A stretch of DNA of 64,000 nucleotides from Anaerocolumna sp. MB42-C2 (GTDB taxonomy: Bacteria > Bacillota > Clostridia > Lachnospirales > Lachnospiraceae). The stretch is from assembly GCF_030913705.1 (NCBI RefSeq), contig NZ_CP133190.1, forward strand, positions 2,619,501 through 2,683,500, given 5' to 3'. The notes below the pieces were generated by a model. The model saw only the letters and a program-made list of their open reading frames with translations, made no database searches and had not been told where the DNA came from. The translations under genes and the position numbers were made by a program. Of this stretch, positions 25,296-33,949 are shown in pieces; within the stretch, counting starts at the first letter, position 1, and the number at the start of each line of letters is the position of its first letter.

Positions 25296-26198
25296 TTAAA
25301 ACAGGCTGGTCTCAGAATATTTCCTGCTGATGTTATTTGCACCCAGAATCAGTATCATCCCGATAACAGAATTAAACAATCCGACCGCTGTACTGTATCC
25401 ATAGTCATGGTTTAAGATACCCTGTCTGTATATATATGTGGATATTACATCCGCCGTTTCATAAACCGCACTGTTATATAAAAGCAGCACCTTTTCAAAA
25501 TTAACGGAAAGCAGCTGACCGATTCTTAGAATCAGCATGATAATAATTGTCGAAGCAATACCTGGTATTGTAACATACAGGCATTGCTTCCAATGGCCTG
25601 CTCCGTCAATGGTTGCCGCCTCGTATTGCTCCTCATCAACCTGAGACAGCGCTGCTAAATAAATAATACTGCCATAACCCATCGTCTGCCATATATTGGT
25701 TGAAATAAAAATAGGCCGGAACATATCAGGCATTCCCAACAACGTCCCTTTTTTTCCAATAATAGATGCCAGCGCTATCGTAATTGGGCCGTTTGCCGCA
25801 GTAAAATCCCTTATCAAACCGCATACAATGGCAATTGATAGAAAATACGGCAGATAACTGATAGTCTGCACCACTTTTTTATAGAATTTTCCGTGTATTT
25901 CATTTAGTAACAGTGCTAAAATAATTGGTGCCGGAAAATTAAATAAAAGATCCCAAAAACTTAATAAAAGAGTATTTTTTGTTACCCTGATAAAATTGGG
26001 GCTTTTAAAAAATTCTATGAAATTATTAAGACCGATCCACTTGCTTCCGAAAATACCTGCCTGGGGCGAATAATCCTGAAAAGCCATGATAATGCCGGCC
26101 ATGGGCACATAGTTAAAAACGATAAAAAACAATATCACCGGCAAAATCATCCAATACAACATTTTATGCTGTCTATAGTTTGTAATCAGATCCTTCAT
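25296..26198 (-). CDS. Carbohydrate ABC transporter permease, LplB/MalF type
   Basis: A 300-residue permease with six predicted helices and an EAA loop EEQYEAATIDGAGHWKQCLYVTIPG (about 190-215). It starts 63 bases after the binding-protein stop, across a hairpin (26227-26253), and partners the permease at 24400-25281. Typical substrates of this class are oligosaccharides of plant cell walls; the exact one is not readable. Confidence 0.9.
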   Translation of the reverse strand: MKDLITNYRQHKMLYWMILPVILFFIVFNYVPMAGIIMAFQDYSPQAGIFGSKWIGLNNFIEFFKSPNFIRVTKNTLLLSFWDLLFNFPAPIILALLLNEIHGKFYKKVVQTISYLPYFLSIAIVCGLIRDFTAANGPITIALASIIGKKGTLLGMPDMFRPIFISTNIWQTMGYGSIIYLAALSQVDEEQYEAATIDGAGHWKQCLYVTIPGIASTIIIMLILRIGQLLSVNFEKVLLLYNSAVYETADVISTYIYRQGILNHDYGYSTAVGLFNSVIGMILILGANNISRKYSETSLF

Positions 26199-26226
26199 AA
26201 AAGAAATGCTCCTTGTTTTTATTGAT

Positions 26227-26253
26227 GCTGCAAAGCCCCTCAGGTTTTGCAGC
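26227..26253 (-). other. Intercistronic hairpin between binding-protein and permease genes
   Basis: GCTGCAAA and TTTGCAGC pair around an eleven-base loop with no T-run after them. Such hairpins commonly keep binding-protein mRNA more abundant than the permease part. Confidence 0.5.
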
Positions 26254-26260
26254 TGTTTTC

Positions 26261-27928
26261 CTATCGGGCGTTATAGCGTTCCAAAGCAGCCTGGTATGCT
26301 GCCATAGCTCCATCTATATTCATGTCCTTTATTTTCTGAACAAATGTGTCGTAGTTATTAAAGGATTCTATACCCATAATATATTTTACCTGCATTTCTT
26401 CAACATAATCGATTATATTGGACATAATGGAATTATAGGTTTCCGTCTCCTCATCAGTCAGTGTCAGAGCACTACTGATGACATAAGAATTATCGTTTTG
26501 TTCATCGTACATCTTACCCTCTTCAATTAGCTTATCATCTCCAATGGTTCTGTCGTTTTCCACAATGCAGGGATAATCGGCAATTGAATAAATCATATCA
26601 AGAGCCGCAAATCCATCCGGATTGCTAAATACCTGATCGTTAAAATGATATGTCCCATCTGCCGCCTTTGTATAATAGGTGTCATCCGGTCCAAAATTAC
26701 TGGTATCAATGACATCTTCAGAATAAAATAAATCGCACCACTGCAGAGCCAAATCCAGATTTGTGCATTTACTGCTGACCTGAATGCCCGCGCTGACTGG
26801 TGAGCCTGATGCTCCTATGTGAAGTTTATCTCCTTCCGTCACCACCGGATTCGGCACTGCCACATATTCTGCATTTTCATCAGTATTTAATTGTTTTATT
26901 ACATCTCCCATAGAAAGTGGTGCTACCATGGAACCTGTCTGCGGATCAGAATAAGAAGTCATCTCCGCATTCATAGAGCTTAAAGATAAAAAATCCTGAT
27001 CAATCAGACCCTCACTATACCACCGGTTCATCATCTGCAGATATTTCTTAAAGCCGTCCTCCAGGGGTGCATAATGTATCTTTCCATCCACCTGATAAAA
27101 GGGCTGTGTATTTCCGCCATAATTCATATAACCGAATCCCAGTCCTCCCGTAAACATATCAAGCTTCGGGAACCCGGTTGAATTCAGAAGATAAGGCTTT
27201 TCAATTCCAAGCTGGTTTTTAAAAGCAGTTAATACGCTGTACCACTGATCATATGTCTTTGGTACTTCAATTCCGACCTTATCCAAACAATCCTTGCGCA
27301 TCAGAATTCCATACCAGGTGGTATCCGGCTTATCTGTTTTGTTGAAGCGGTAAAAGGCTGCCATATTACCATCGTCGGAGTAGCTTTCCTTTTTTCGCAG
27401 ATCACTTTTGTTCAGCTGTGCCGAATAATTGGGGAGCTTGTCCAGATACTTTGCGATATCTATTACCACCCCTTCCTTTAACAGTCCGTAAGCACCTGTG
27501 CTGTAAACTAAACCTGCGTCAAAAAACAGATCCGGATATTCTCCTGAGCTTATAATAACCGCAAGATTATCTGCCTCTGTACCACCTACAGGCGTAAGCC
27601 ATTCGATATGAATACCTGTCTGTTTTTCCAACCATTTTTCAAACAAAGCATCTTCCCAGCTTTCAATCCGGGTTCCGATTGTAGTATGCGTAGGCCTCCA
27701 TGCCTTTAGTGTTATAGTTTCTCCCTCCGGAGCCAATCTCCTAAGCTTGGCAGCATCACTTGTCTGCTGCATTTCCTGTGTGTCACCTGTCTGTTCTTTT
27801 ACCGAATTCTTATTGCTTTCAATATTTCCTGTCTGGACATTCTTACTGCATCCTGTCATTAATCCCAATACTGTACACAGAAGCAAAGCTACGACTGTTT
27901 TCACAAGCTTTCTATGCCTTTTCTTCAT
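26261..27928 (-). CDS. Extracellular solute-binding lipoprotein, LplA type
   Basis: The start at 27928 is set by AGGAGG ten bases upstream and by the signal peptide; the open frame continues 17 codons further but lacks a ribosome site. The 555-residue product has a lipoprotein signal (MKKRHRKLV...) with lipobox LMTGC, lipidated Cys27. A Ser/Asn/Gln-rich linker follows, then a long type-1 binding-protein body. Size and features match the large oligosaccharide-binding proteins of LplABC-type importers. It sits outside the membrane and delivers sugar to the permeases encoded downstream. The MITE-like element at 27951-28119 begins only about 20 bases upstream of the start. Confidence 0.88.
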   Translation of the reverse strand: MKKRHRKLVKTVVALLLCTVLGLMTGCSKNVQTGNIESNKNSVKEQTGDTQEMQQTSDAAKLRRLAPEGETITLKAWRPTHTTIGTRIESWEDALFEKWLEKQTGIHIEWLTPVGGTEADNLAVIISSGEYPDLFFDAGLVYSTGAYGLLKEGVVIDIAKYLDKLPNYSAQLNKSDLRKKESYSDDGNMAAFYRFNKTDKPDTTWYGILMRKDCLDKVGIEVPKTYDQWYSVLTAFKNQLGIEKPYLLNSTGFPKLDMFTGGLGFGYMNYGGNTQPFYQVDGKIHYAPLEDGFKKYLQMMNRWYSEGLIDQDFLSLSSMNAEMTSYSDPQTGSMVAPLSMGDVIKQLNTDENAEYVAVPNPVVTEGDKLHIGASGSPVSAGIQVSSKCTNLDLALQWCDLFYSEDVIDTSNFGPDDTYYTKAADGTYHFNDQVFSNPDGFAALDMIYSIADYPCIVENDRTIGDDKLIEEGKMYDEQNDNSYVISSALTLTDEETETYNSIMSNIIDYVEEMQVKYIMGIESFNNYDTFVQKIKDMNIDGAMAAYQAALERYNAR

Positions 27929-27950
27929 AATACCCTCTCTCCTCCTGATT

Positions 27951-28119
27951 AGATTTAATTGGATAATTGCAAAACTCACATACTGTACTATATGTCATGC
28001 AATTAATACAATTTCAGAGCTGAATCTTGCCCGGAAGGCAACTGAAGCTCTGAAATTCGTATCAATTGTATGGCATATTCAAAAAACTATTTAGTTTCGC
28101 AATTGCCTATAGATTTAAT
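27951..28119. mobile_element. Palindromic MITE-like element in the 5' leader of the binding-protein gene
   Basis: The stretch 27961-28110 is one long imperfect palindrome with its centre near 28033. Arms correspond over about 70 bases, for example GCAATTAATAC/GTATCAATTG and AATTTCAGAGCT/AGCTCTGAAATT, and the outer ends GATAATTGCAAAACT/AGTTTCGCAATTGCC. It is bordered by the direct repeat AGATTTAAT (27951-27959 and 28111-28119), as expected for a 9-bp target duplication. No coding capacity. As RNA it would fold into one long hairpin just ahead of the ribosome site at about 27940. Confidence 0.6.
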
Positions 28120-28815
28120 ATAAACAACAAGCTTTCTGACATGTCAGCTTTTCTCAATATGCAACACTCAATCTGCCAGGCAAACCTTTGCTAACTGCTA
28201 AAGCACTTTTATTGTATTGCTCTTCGGCTCATTGCATATCTCGTATTTACAGTCTACCTTTTCCCCCGTTAAAAGTAAATTATCAGTATTTTTTTACATG
28301 TTTTTATTTTTTAACCTTTCTGAAATATACATTTTACCTTATAATTTCATATATCTTATAATAACCATTATAAAAAATGAACAATTTTTAATCATATATT
28401 ATCTGTTTTTATCCTTAATCAATATCGATTTTTTCTGCCCACTGAGAGAACAATGCTATCCGAAGTTAAATACATACAATGTATCTTATACAATGAGGAT
28501 AGGAACAGTAATAATTCAGAGGATTTAAGATATCTGATTCAGTCATAGAATCAGATATTAAATGAACAGGTTAAATTTTTTGGATACGTATATTCCTGAA
28601 AAGCTTTATATCTATACTGGCTGCAATCCAAACACGAAATGCAACACGCTTAGCATCCAAAATGCGGCCCCGTACATCCTCAATAAATGGGTCTTTTTAG
28701 TATTGTAAATATCACATTGTATATATCATGAAGATTTATGTTGAATACTATTGTAATTTATGGTAATATTGATAACGGTCTATATGCTCCCCAGTATAAG
28801 ATCGATCTTGATGAA
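28120..28815. other. AT-rich non-coding stretch
   Basis: No gene is convincing here. A 103-codon plus-strand frame (28217-28528) has no ribosome site and low-complexity hydrophobic content. One perfect 11-bp hairpin (28530-28558) is present. The promoter of the ABC/esterase operon must lie here or inside the palindromic element, but I could not choose one. Confidence 0.5.
28530..28558. repeat. Perfect hairpin ATATCTGATTC/GAATCAGATAT
   Basis: An 11-bp perfect inverted repeat around a seven-base loop in otherwise featureless DNA. It is flanked by A/T but has no T-run, so a terminator is only one possibility. Confidence 0.4.
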
Positions 28816-28855
28816 CCCCATGCGCTAACCCTATTGTGCATGGGGATTTTAGTTT
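28816..28855 (+). terminator. Hairpin terminator
   Basis: CCCCATGC and GCATGGGG pair around a 14-base loop and are followed by ATTTTAGTTT. The short T-run favours plus-strand transcription, but no plus-strand gene is intact upstream. Confidence 0.4.
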
Positions 28856-29155
28856 ACTGCAAATATTACTGCAGCAATAAATGAAAAGTATTATACTTGT
28901 AAGGTTACAGTAAATGAAAAAACTGTAGATGTTATTTATAGAGCTTTAATTTTCGATGATACTACAATTGAGGAATACACTGAGAAATACCACAAAGAAA
29001 AATATGAAAGCAGTTTTGACGGGTTTGGAACCGTTATTGCAGTTACGTCCATCAGTGATATAGTACAAGCTTTAAATTTAATAGATCCTAAAGATAGAAC
29101 ATGTAATATATCTGTTATTGATAATAAAACAGGAACAGCTTTAGATTCCTACTAA
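28853..29155 (+). pseudogene. C-terminal remnant of an Ig-like-domain surface protein
   Basis: A 100-residue open frame on the plus strand, with no ATG and a stop just upstream. It begins TANITAAINEKYYTCKVTVN, the end pattern of a bacterial Ig-like (BIG_2) domain. It goes on with an acidic/aromatic segment (FDDTTIEEYTEKYHKEKYES) and ends naturally at TAA. A clean terminator follows at 29177-29207, which fits the true 3' end of a once longer surface-protein gene whose 5' part has been deleted. Confidence 0.45.
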
Positions 29156-29176
29156 AAATATTATAAACAATCTAAT

Positions 29177-29207
29177 CCCCCCGGACTTTTAGGCCCGGGG
29201 GTTTTTA
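29177..29207 (+). terminator. Rho-independent terminator
   Basis: CCCCCGG and its complement CCGGGGG pair around a short loop, followed by TTTTT on the plus strand. It follows the surface-protein remnant and also lies right after the stop (29208) of the minus-strand cell-wall-binding remnant. Confidence 0.7.
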
Positions 29208-29359
29208 TCATGATAGTAATGCTTTAAGAGCCGTAGCCCCCAGCTTACCATTAGCACTCCATTTATTTAATTTCGTGAACCTATTCACTGCTTCGTAAGC
29301 GCTTAATAATAAAGTGCCTTGTATAAAATTAAAGGACCAGTTATAATACCGATCCATAG

Positions 29360-30901
29360 TTACTTGCCACATACTGTTTTTACATTTTCGGACCACGGCA
29401 TTAATACATCCAGTTCCTCAGGATGATTACGCCAATCTGTGTCTGGCATATATAAAAGCAGATATTCAAGATAGGTATATACATTAAGACCATTTGCTTT
29501 AACAGTCTCGATGATACTATATACAGCCGCTGATGCAGAAGCTCCTTTCGGGGTATCTGCAAACAGCCAGTTCTTACGTCCGACTGTAAAAGGACGAATG
29601 GCATTTTCAGCTGCATTGTTTGATAAAGAACATCTTCCGTCAAGAAGATAATTCTCCATATATTTCTTTTGGTTTTGGGCATAGGTTACCGCCTTTCCAA
29701 GAGCTGAACCATTTAAGACATTCAAATTTTCGAGCCAGCACCAAAAGGCCTCAAGAACTGGCTTTTCCAATTCAAGACGCTTATGGTATCTTTCTTCAGG
29801 GGTGAAATCTTTCAGGGCTTCTTCCATCTTAAAAAGTTGATTGCAGTAGTCTCTTCCGATTTCTGCATTGGTAAGATGAGCATCATTTGCTTTCTTGCCA
29901 GGGATTGCTTCGACGAATTTTCGTCTCAGATGAGCCCAGCAGCCACACCTTATAACATCGGACAGTTTATTGTATCCTTAGTAACCATCCGAATGCACAT
30001 ATCCTTTGAAATCTTTCAAAAAGGTTGCTGCGTGGTCACCATTTCTGGAGGGCTGGTAGTCATAAAGAATGACCGGTTCCTTATCATCGTTTCCGGTACG
30101 GTATAGCCACATATATGATTTTGTCTGTGGCTTCTTACCTTCTTCCTTTAAGACCTGTACCGGAGTCTCGTCACAGTGAACGATATCTCTAGTGAGCAGT
30201 TCCTTTCGAAGATGTTCTATTATTGGAAGAAGATAATCCTCTGAACACCGGATTACCCAGTTAGCCATCGTTGCCCTTGATAGGGAGATGCCAAGATGTT
30301 CCCAGTCTTTTTCCTGACGATAAAGGGGAACACTGTTTACATACTTTTGATACATTACATTTGCAACCGAACTTGGAGAGGCAAGAGAATGATTCATTAA
30401 TGAAGTAGGTGTATCTGCCTTCTGAATATAAGGATGATCTGTGCGCTTGCACTTAGGACATTCATAAGCCATTCTGACATAACGAACGATTTGAAGCTTG
30501 GCCGGGATGTATTCCAACTCCTCACGGACAGTTTCCTTGCCGATCGGCTTAAGCTCCGTATCACACTGAAGGCAATGCATATCTTCTTTCGAAGATTCAC
30601 AAAGGATTTCTCTAACAGGAAGGTCTTTGATTAGTTCTTCGCGTTTGGACTTAGAATGAACTCGTGTATATCCATCTACTTTCTTTTTGATTGGTTCATG
30701 GATGGAAGAATCCGCTTCTATTTCCGCTTCATTAAAAAGAGAAATCTGTCCATCGATTTCATCCTTAGGAGTTTTCTCGCTAGAAGAACCAAACTTTTCT
30801 TTGCGGAGTAGTAACACCATCTCAGTAAGGTTGTCCACCTGGGTTTGCAGATTCTTTATTGTATTTTCAAGGTGATCTATATAAGCATCTTTTTGATTCA
30901 T
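29360..30901 (-). pseudogene. tnpC: IS66 transposase (TnpC) with in-frame TAA
   Basis: The two open frames 29978-30901 (307 codons) and 29360-29827 are in the same frame. They are joined by translatable family sequence (GYNKLSDVIRCGCWAHLRRKF) through 29828-29977. The only interruption is TAA at 29978-29980, one change from CAA or AAA, so the full gene would be 513 codons. The N-terminal part has the leucine-zipper-like helix, the CxxC zinc site and the first catalytic Asp (HCDETPVQ). The second Asp (HSDGY) is just before the stop, and the Glu (NNAAENAIRPF) is after it. Neither fragment holds the whole DDE triad, so the element is probably immobile unless the stop is read through. Confidence 0.88.
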
Positions 30902-30996
30902 ATTTATACTAAGTCCTTATCGTTTTTGATAAGGTAATTATACCATAAAACATGTCAGAAATCCAGCAAATATGCGGTTTTAAGTTATATTCATCA

Positions 30997-31353
30997 CTAA
31001 CAAAACGCACCTGGAAGTGCCGGTTTAATTGCACCTTTTTGCTCTATTTCTAGTCCCTCCATTAACCACCTGAATTCCTGCCAGCTAATGGGGCGGACTT
31101 CTGTTTCACGACGTGGCCATTTGAAGTTGCCGTTTTCTAATCGTTTGTATAGAAGAACAAAACCATCACTTTCCCACATAAGAGCTTTCATACGGTTCCT
31201 ACGCTTTCCGCAAAAAAGGAAGAGACATTTTGAAAATGGATCCAGATGAAACTGTTCTTGGACAATGGCAGCAAGTCCATCAATGGACTTACGCATATCA
31301 GTATAACCATAAGCGATGTAGATTTCCTTAGCAACTGTGATATCGCCTAACAT
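30997..31353 (-). CDS. tnpB: IS66 accessory protein TnpB (Orf2)
   Basis: A 118-residue protein with the IS66 Orf2 hallmarks: IYIAYGYTDMRKSIDGLAAIVQ near the N terminus, LFLFCGKRRNRMKALMWESDGFVLLYKRLENG in the middle and F-x-W-P. It is needed for IS66 transposition, but its biochemical role is poorly known. The gene overlaps tnpA by seven bases and precedes tnpC by 95 bases. Confidence 0.93.
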   Translation of the reverse strand: MLGDITVAKEIYIAYGYTDMRKSIDGLAAIVQEQFHLDPFSKCLFLFCGKRRNRMKALMWESDGFVLLYKRLENGNFKWPRRETEVRPISWQEFRWLMEGLEIEQKGAIKPALPGAFC

Positions 31354-31703
31354 ATATTTCGCAGAGCAAGAAGCACTGCTTCAACAGTCTGCCTACTGGT
31401 TCCTTCCCTGACTTCAACCGTAGCAGAAGGTAAATGTATAATGACAGCAGCTAACGTATTTGGAACAGGTGCCGTAACTTCAAGCTTTTTAAAAGGAACC
31501 GGATTACTTTCTTCTGTAACTGTCGGGAGATTTTCACAAGTTTCTTCACGTAACTTACGAAGCCAGTAGTAATAAGCATGTTTTGTGACATCATGCTTAG
31601 CACACCAATCCTCGACATTCATGCCGCTCTTTTGGCATTCAAGAATTAGTTTTTCCCATTGTTCCTTACGGAACCTTGTTTTGACTAAAGTAACTTCATC
31701 CAT
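31347..31703 (-). CDS. tnpA: IS66 accessory protein TnpA (Orf1)
   Basis: A 118-residue protein beginning with a helix-turn-helix-type segment (RKEQWEKLILECQKSGMNVEDWCAKHDVTKHAYYYWLRKLR), usual for IS66 Orf1, which probably binds the element's ends. It is the first gene of the IS66 trio, 133 bases inside the right end. Confidence 0.9.
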   Translation of the reverse strand: MDEVTLVKTRFRKEQWEKLILECQKSGMNVEDWCAKHDVTKHAYYYWLRKLREETCENLPTVTEESNPVPFKKLEVTAPVPNTLAAVIIHLPSATVEVREGTSRQTVEAVLLALRNIC

Positions 31704-32009
31704 AGAAACTATACTCCTTACCGAGTTAAGTTCAAGTTGAAAAACTTGAAAAACTCTAGATTATTTAGTTTGAGTTTGGAGTCATTATCTCATGGATGTT
31801 AACTATAAAAAAGGCACTTTGTTATTGAGCGCTTTCACTGCTTCGGTTGTTTTTGGTCCCCTGTCCCCATCTGTGGCTAATCCTGCCTCTATTTTAGTGA
31901 TCGCTGTTGGAGGATTATAGCTGCCCCTTAATCTCTTCTTGCTACTAAAAATGCAACACGAAATGCAACACAAAAAAATAAAACCCTTGAATAATCAAAG
32001 GTTTTAAGA

Positions 32010-32094
32010 TGCAGTCGACGGGACTTGAACCCGTACGAGCGCAATGCTCACTAGATCCTTAGTCTAGCGCGTATGCCAATTCCGCCACGACTGC
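32010..32094 (-). tRNA. tRNA-Leu (AAG)
   Basis: 85 nucleotides with a seven-base acceptor stem GCAGTCG/CGACTGC and discriminator A. The anticodon loop is CTAAGGA (anticodon AAG, for CUU), the variable arm is long as in class II tRNAs, and the T arm has TTCAAGT. CCA is not encoded. The DNA beyond its 3' end (leftward) is the decayed region with lysin and surface-protein remnants, a typical site for integrated elements. Confidence 0.93.
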
Positions 32095-32369
32095 ATATAA
32101 TTATAAGACGACAAAAATATTTAATTAACATCATTAATTTGTCATTCTATACGCTGGCTGTTGTCCAGCGAACGAATTATATTATATCAATTTATTTATA
32201 AAAAAGCAATACCCAAATTAAAACTTCCCATTAAACTTTTAATAAAGTTTAGAATCTAAAATTTCTAACATTCCGTTTTACTATTATGCTGGCAATTCAC
32301 TTTTATTATTAAACAAAAACTATAGCAGTCACTATGGTACTTCATGTTATAAATTATTGCATAAAAAAA

Positions 32370-32441
32370 CTCCCCGAGTTGGGCTCGAACCAACAACCCC
32401 ACGGTTAACAGCCGTGTGCTCTACCATTGAGCTATCGAGGA
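32370..32441 (-). tRNA. tRNA-Asn (GTT)
   Basis: 72 nucleotides: acceptor TCCTCGA/TCGGGGA, D arm GCTC...GAGC, anticodon stem CACGG/CCGTG with loop CTGTTAA (anticodon GTT), T arm GTTGG/CCAAC with TTCGAGC. Discriminator G, CCA not encoded. Confidence 0.93.
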
Positions 32442-32483
32442 ATACATCTGTAATTTTAATACTGTCCCTAACGAAAGTCAAGT

Positions 32484-32529
32484 ACTAATTTGAGAAAATA
32501 ATATAAACTAATTTGAGAAAATAATATAA
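32484..32529. repeat. Tandem duplication of 23 bp
   Basis: Two perfect head-to-tail copies of a 23-base AT-rich unit starting ACTAATTTGAG, upstream of tRNA-Asn on the minus strand. It probably arose by slippage; it may duplicate part of a promoter. Confidence 0.7.
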
Positions 32530-32657
32530 ACCTCCTGGTAACCATTGATTTAATCAATCAGTTTATTATATTCAGGAAATAGTTTACATTAATTTTTTAA
32601 TCATTTTCTTATTGCCCTTAATACCTTTTTTTGTTCGCTGTTTCAGACATATTTTAC

Positions 32658-32685
32658 TTGACTTTTTATTATTTTGTAGTAAAAT
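32658..32685 (+). promoter_or_regulatory. Promoter of tRNA-Leu (CAG)
   Basis: TTGACT (32658-32663), 16 bases, TAAAAT (32680-32685), 18 bases before the tRNA 5' end. Confidence 0.65.
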
Positions 32686-32703
32686 AAATACGTTACTAAT
32701 TTT

Positions 32704-32788
32704 GCAGTCGTGGCGGAATTGGCATACGCGCTAGATTCAGGTTCTAGTCCGGGTAAACTGGGTGAGGGTTCAAGTCCCTTCGACTGCA
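32704..32788 (+). tRNA. tRNA-Leu (CAG)
   Basis: 85 nucleotides with the same acceptor stem GCAGTCG/CGACTGC as tRNA-Leu(AAG) but on the opposite strand. The anticodon loop is TTCAGGT (anticodon CAG, for CUG), with a long variable arm and discriminator A; CCA is not encoded. The two Leu genes form a divergent inverted pair about 600 bases apart with tRNA-Asn between. Confidence 0.93.
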
Positions 32789-32797
32789 TATAGAAGA

Positions 32798-32844
32798 ATC
32801 AAGGGTTTCAGAGTTTTAATAAACTCCGAAACCCTTGATTTTTT
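32798..32844 (+). terminator. Terminator after tRNA-Leu (CAG)
   Basis: A long stem, ATCAAGGGTTTC-a-GAGTTT with its complement AAACTC-c-GAAACCCTTGAT, is followed by a T-run on the plus strand. Confidence 0.85.
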
Positions 32845-32912
32845 GGTATTGGGAATGCAATAGTGGAAAGTTTTTGTTTCAAAACTATTGAAACCAATTT
32901 ATGTGCAGCATA

Positions 32913-33230
32913 TTATACCTTATAATATTCCATCTTATGACAGCAAAAAAGTGAGGATAGAGAAATTAAGCGGTCTAGTACCAGACAATTTAATAAATGA
33001 ATAATTCTTAATAAAACTGCCCCGCAAGTGTTATTATTACGTTCTGCTTCATGTGGATACCAAACCCATTCTAATGATGTGGTAATATGATGAGCCAATA
33101 CTATAATAGTCCTGGTTCTTGAATAAAAATCTTTTATGATATTTTGTTCCTTTAATGTACAATCCGAGATATTTAAAAATCCAATATCACAACACGACGG
33201 AAGTATATTAATAATTTTTTCCTTTAGCAT
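32913..33230 (-). pseudogene. Fragment of a possible QueG-like/Fe-S reductase gene
   Basis: A 105-residue frame. The middle (RTIIVLAHHITTSLEWVWYPHEAERNNNTCGA) recalls the region of epoxyqueuosine-reductase-like proteins that precedes their ferredoxin motifs. The sequence then turns into a low-complexity tail (LLRIIHLLNCLVLDRLISLSSLFC) and stops before any cysteine cluster. The likely explanation is a truncated, frameshifted remnant. The assignment is weak. Confidence 0.3.
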
Positions 33231-33495
33231 AATTTTCTCCTATTATATAAAAACTCCAGTAAGCTTTGAACATAATTTACTTTTAGAAGCAGAGTATTGT
33301 CGCTTTAAAATATGAAATCATTCTTGTCATCCTCCGGTAAGTATGATTTTACATATAAATTAAATCCACTGCTGCCTACCCACAAACTGGGAATCTATAT
33401 TTCAATAAAGCACATCATTAATAAATGATAAGAAGTTGCGTTAGCTTTTCAGTTTGCTCATTATACAAACTCTGTCTGACAATTCATTATATTTA

Positions 33496-33819
33496 TTACA
33501 CTTTTTTCTTATTCTTAAAGAATACAAAGCTGCCACAAATAATATAAAATACTAGAACAATAATCCCGATTGGTATTTCATTGATAATTTGTCCTGTTTC
33601 TTGGGTTCCCATATAAATCATATGAATTGCAGGTAAAGCACCCAACAAACTACCCCAAAAAATATTTTTGCTCAAAAGAATACCACTTGTTAAAAACAGA
33701 ACCAGCCACACAGCTGCAACAGGTGAAATAATACTAATACCGCCACCGATAACTACTAGGCTGTAAAAAAACGAAAAGATAATTGTGGGTATATAATATA
33801 CTATTTTTCTCACTTTCAT
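33496..33819 (-). CDS. Small integral membrane protein
   Basis: About 107 residues with three or four hydrophobic helices (YYIPTIIFSFFYSLVVIGGG, VAAVWLVLFLTSGILL, IGIIVLVFYIICGSF) and a C-terminal KNKKK. The start is uncertain: GGAGG lies two bases before this ATG and eight before a GTG at 33813. No family is recognised. It is a solitary gene in the accessory stretch after the tRNA cluster. Confidence 0.55.
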   Translation of the reverse strand: MKVRKIVYYIPTIIFSFFYSLVVIGGGISIISPVAAVWLVLFLTSGILLSKNIFWGSLLGALPAIHMIYMGTQETGQIINEIPIGIIVLVFYIICGSFVFFKNKKKV

Positions 33820-33949
33820 ATCCTCCAATTATATAAAAAAATGTATTTTTTTGCTTCTCTTAAAAATAAATGCTAAATAAATAATGGGAATCTCAGAGGG
33901 ATAACCATCCAGTTGTACTCATGTTTAATTTACAGGCTTATGATTTTTC

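Larger units (their letters stand above)
29295..31836 (-). mobile_element. Complete IS66-family insertion sequence, 2542 bp
   Basis: The ends are imperfect terminal inverted repeats: left GTAAGCGCTTAATAATAAAG, right (complement) GAAAGCGCTCAATAACAAAG, both continuing with TGCCTT. The GTAAGCG-type terminus is characteristic of IS66. A perfect 8-bp target duplication, ACTGCTTC, flanks it (29287-29294 and 31837-31844). It carries the IS66 trio tnpA-tnpB-tnpC in order on the minus strand. The intact duplication indicates an insertion that has not rearranged since. Confidence 0.92.
29208..31926 (-). pseudogene. Cell-wall-binding (PG_binding_1-like) C-terminal segment split by IS66
   Basis: When the IS66 element and one copy of its 8-bp duplication are removed, the flanks join in frame on the minus strand. 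They encode YNPPTAITKIEAGLATDG, then DRGPKTTEAVNRFTKLNK, ending WSANGKLGATALKALLS and a stop at 29208. The D-G-x-x-G-P-x-T-x-x-A-V-x-x-F core is the peptidoglycan-binding domain found at the C terminus of amidases and phage endolysins. The frame has no start, so the gene was probably a decayed lysin already or its 5' end is lost next to the tRNA gene at 32010. Only 29208-29294 and 31837-31926 belong to this remnant. Confidence 0.6.

Noticed and set aside
28217..28528. 103-codon plus-strand frame
   Set aside because: No ribosome site, AT-driven hydrophobic composition and no family pattern.
29208..29396. 62-codon minus frame as a gene
   Set aside because: It crosses the IS66 end; only its last 28 codons belong to the interrupted cell-wall-binding gene.
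28636..31970. Shared words around ACACGAAATGCAACAC near 28640 and 31955 as possible attachment repeats
   Set aside because: Only about 16 bases match, neither copy lies in the tRNA 3' end, and no integrase gene remains, so an att pair cannot be supported.
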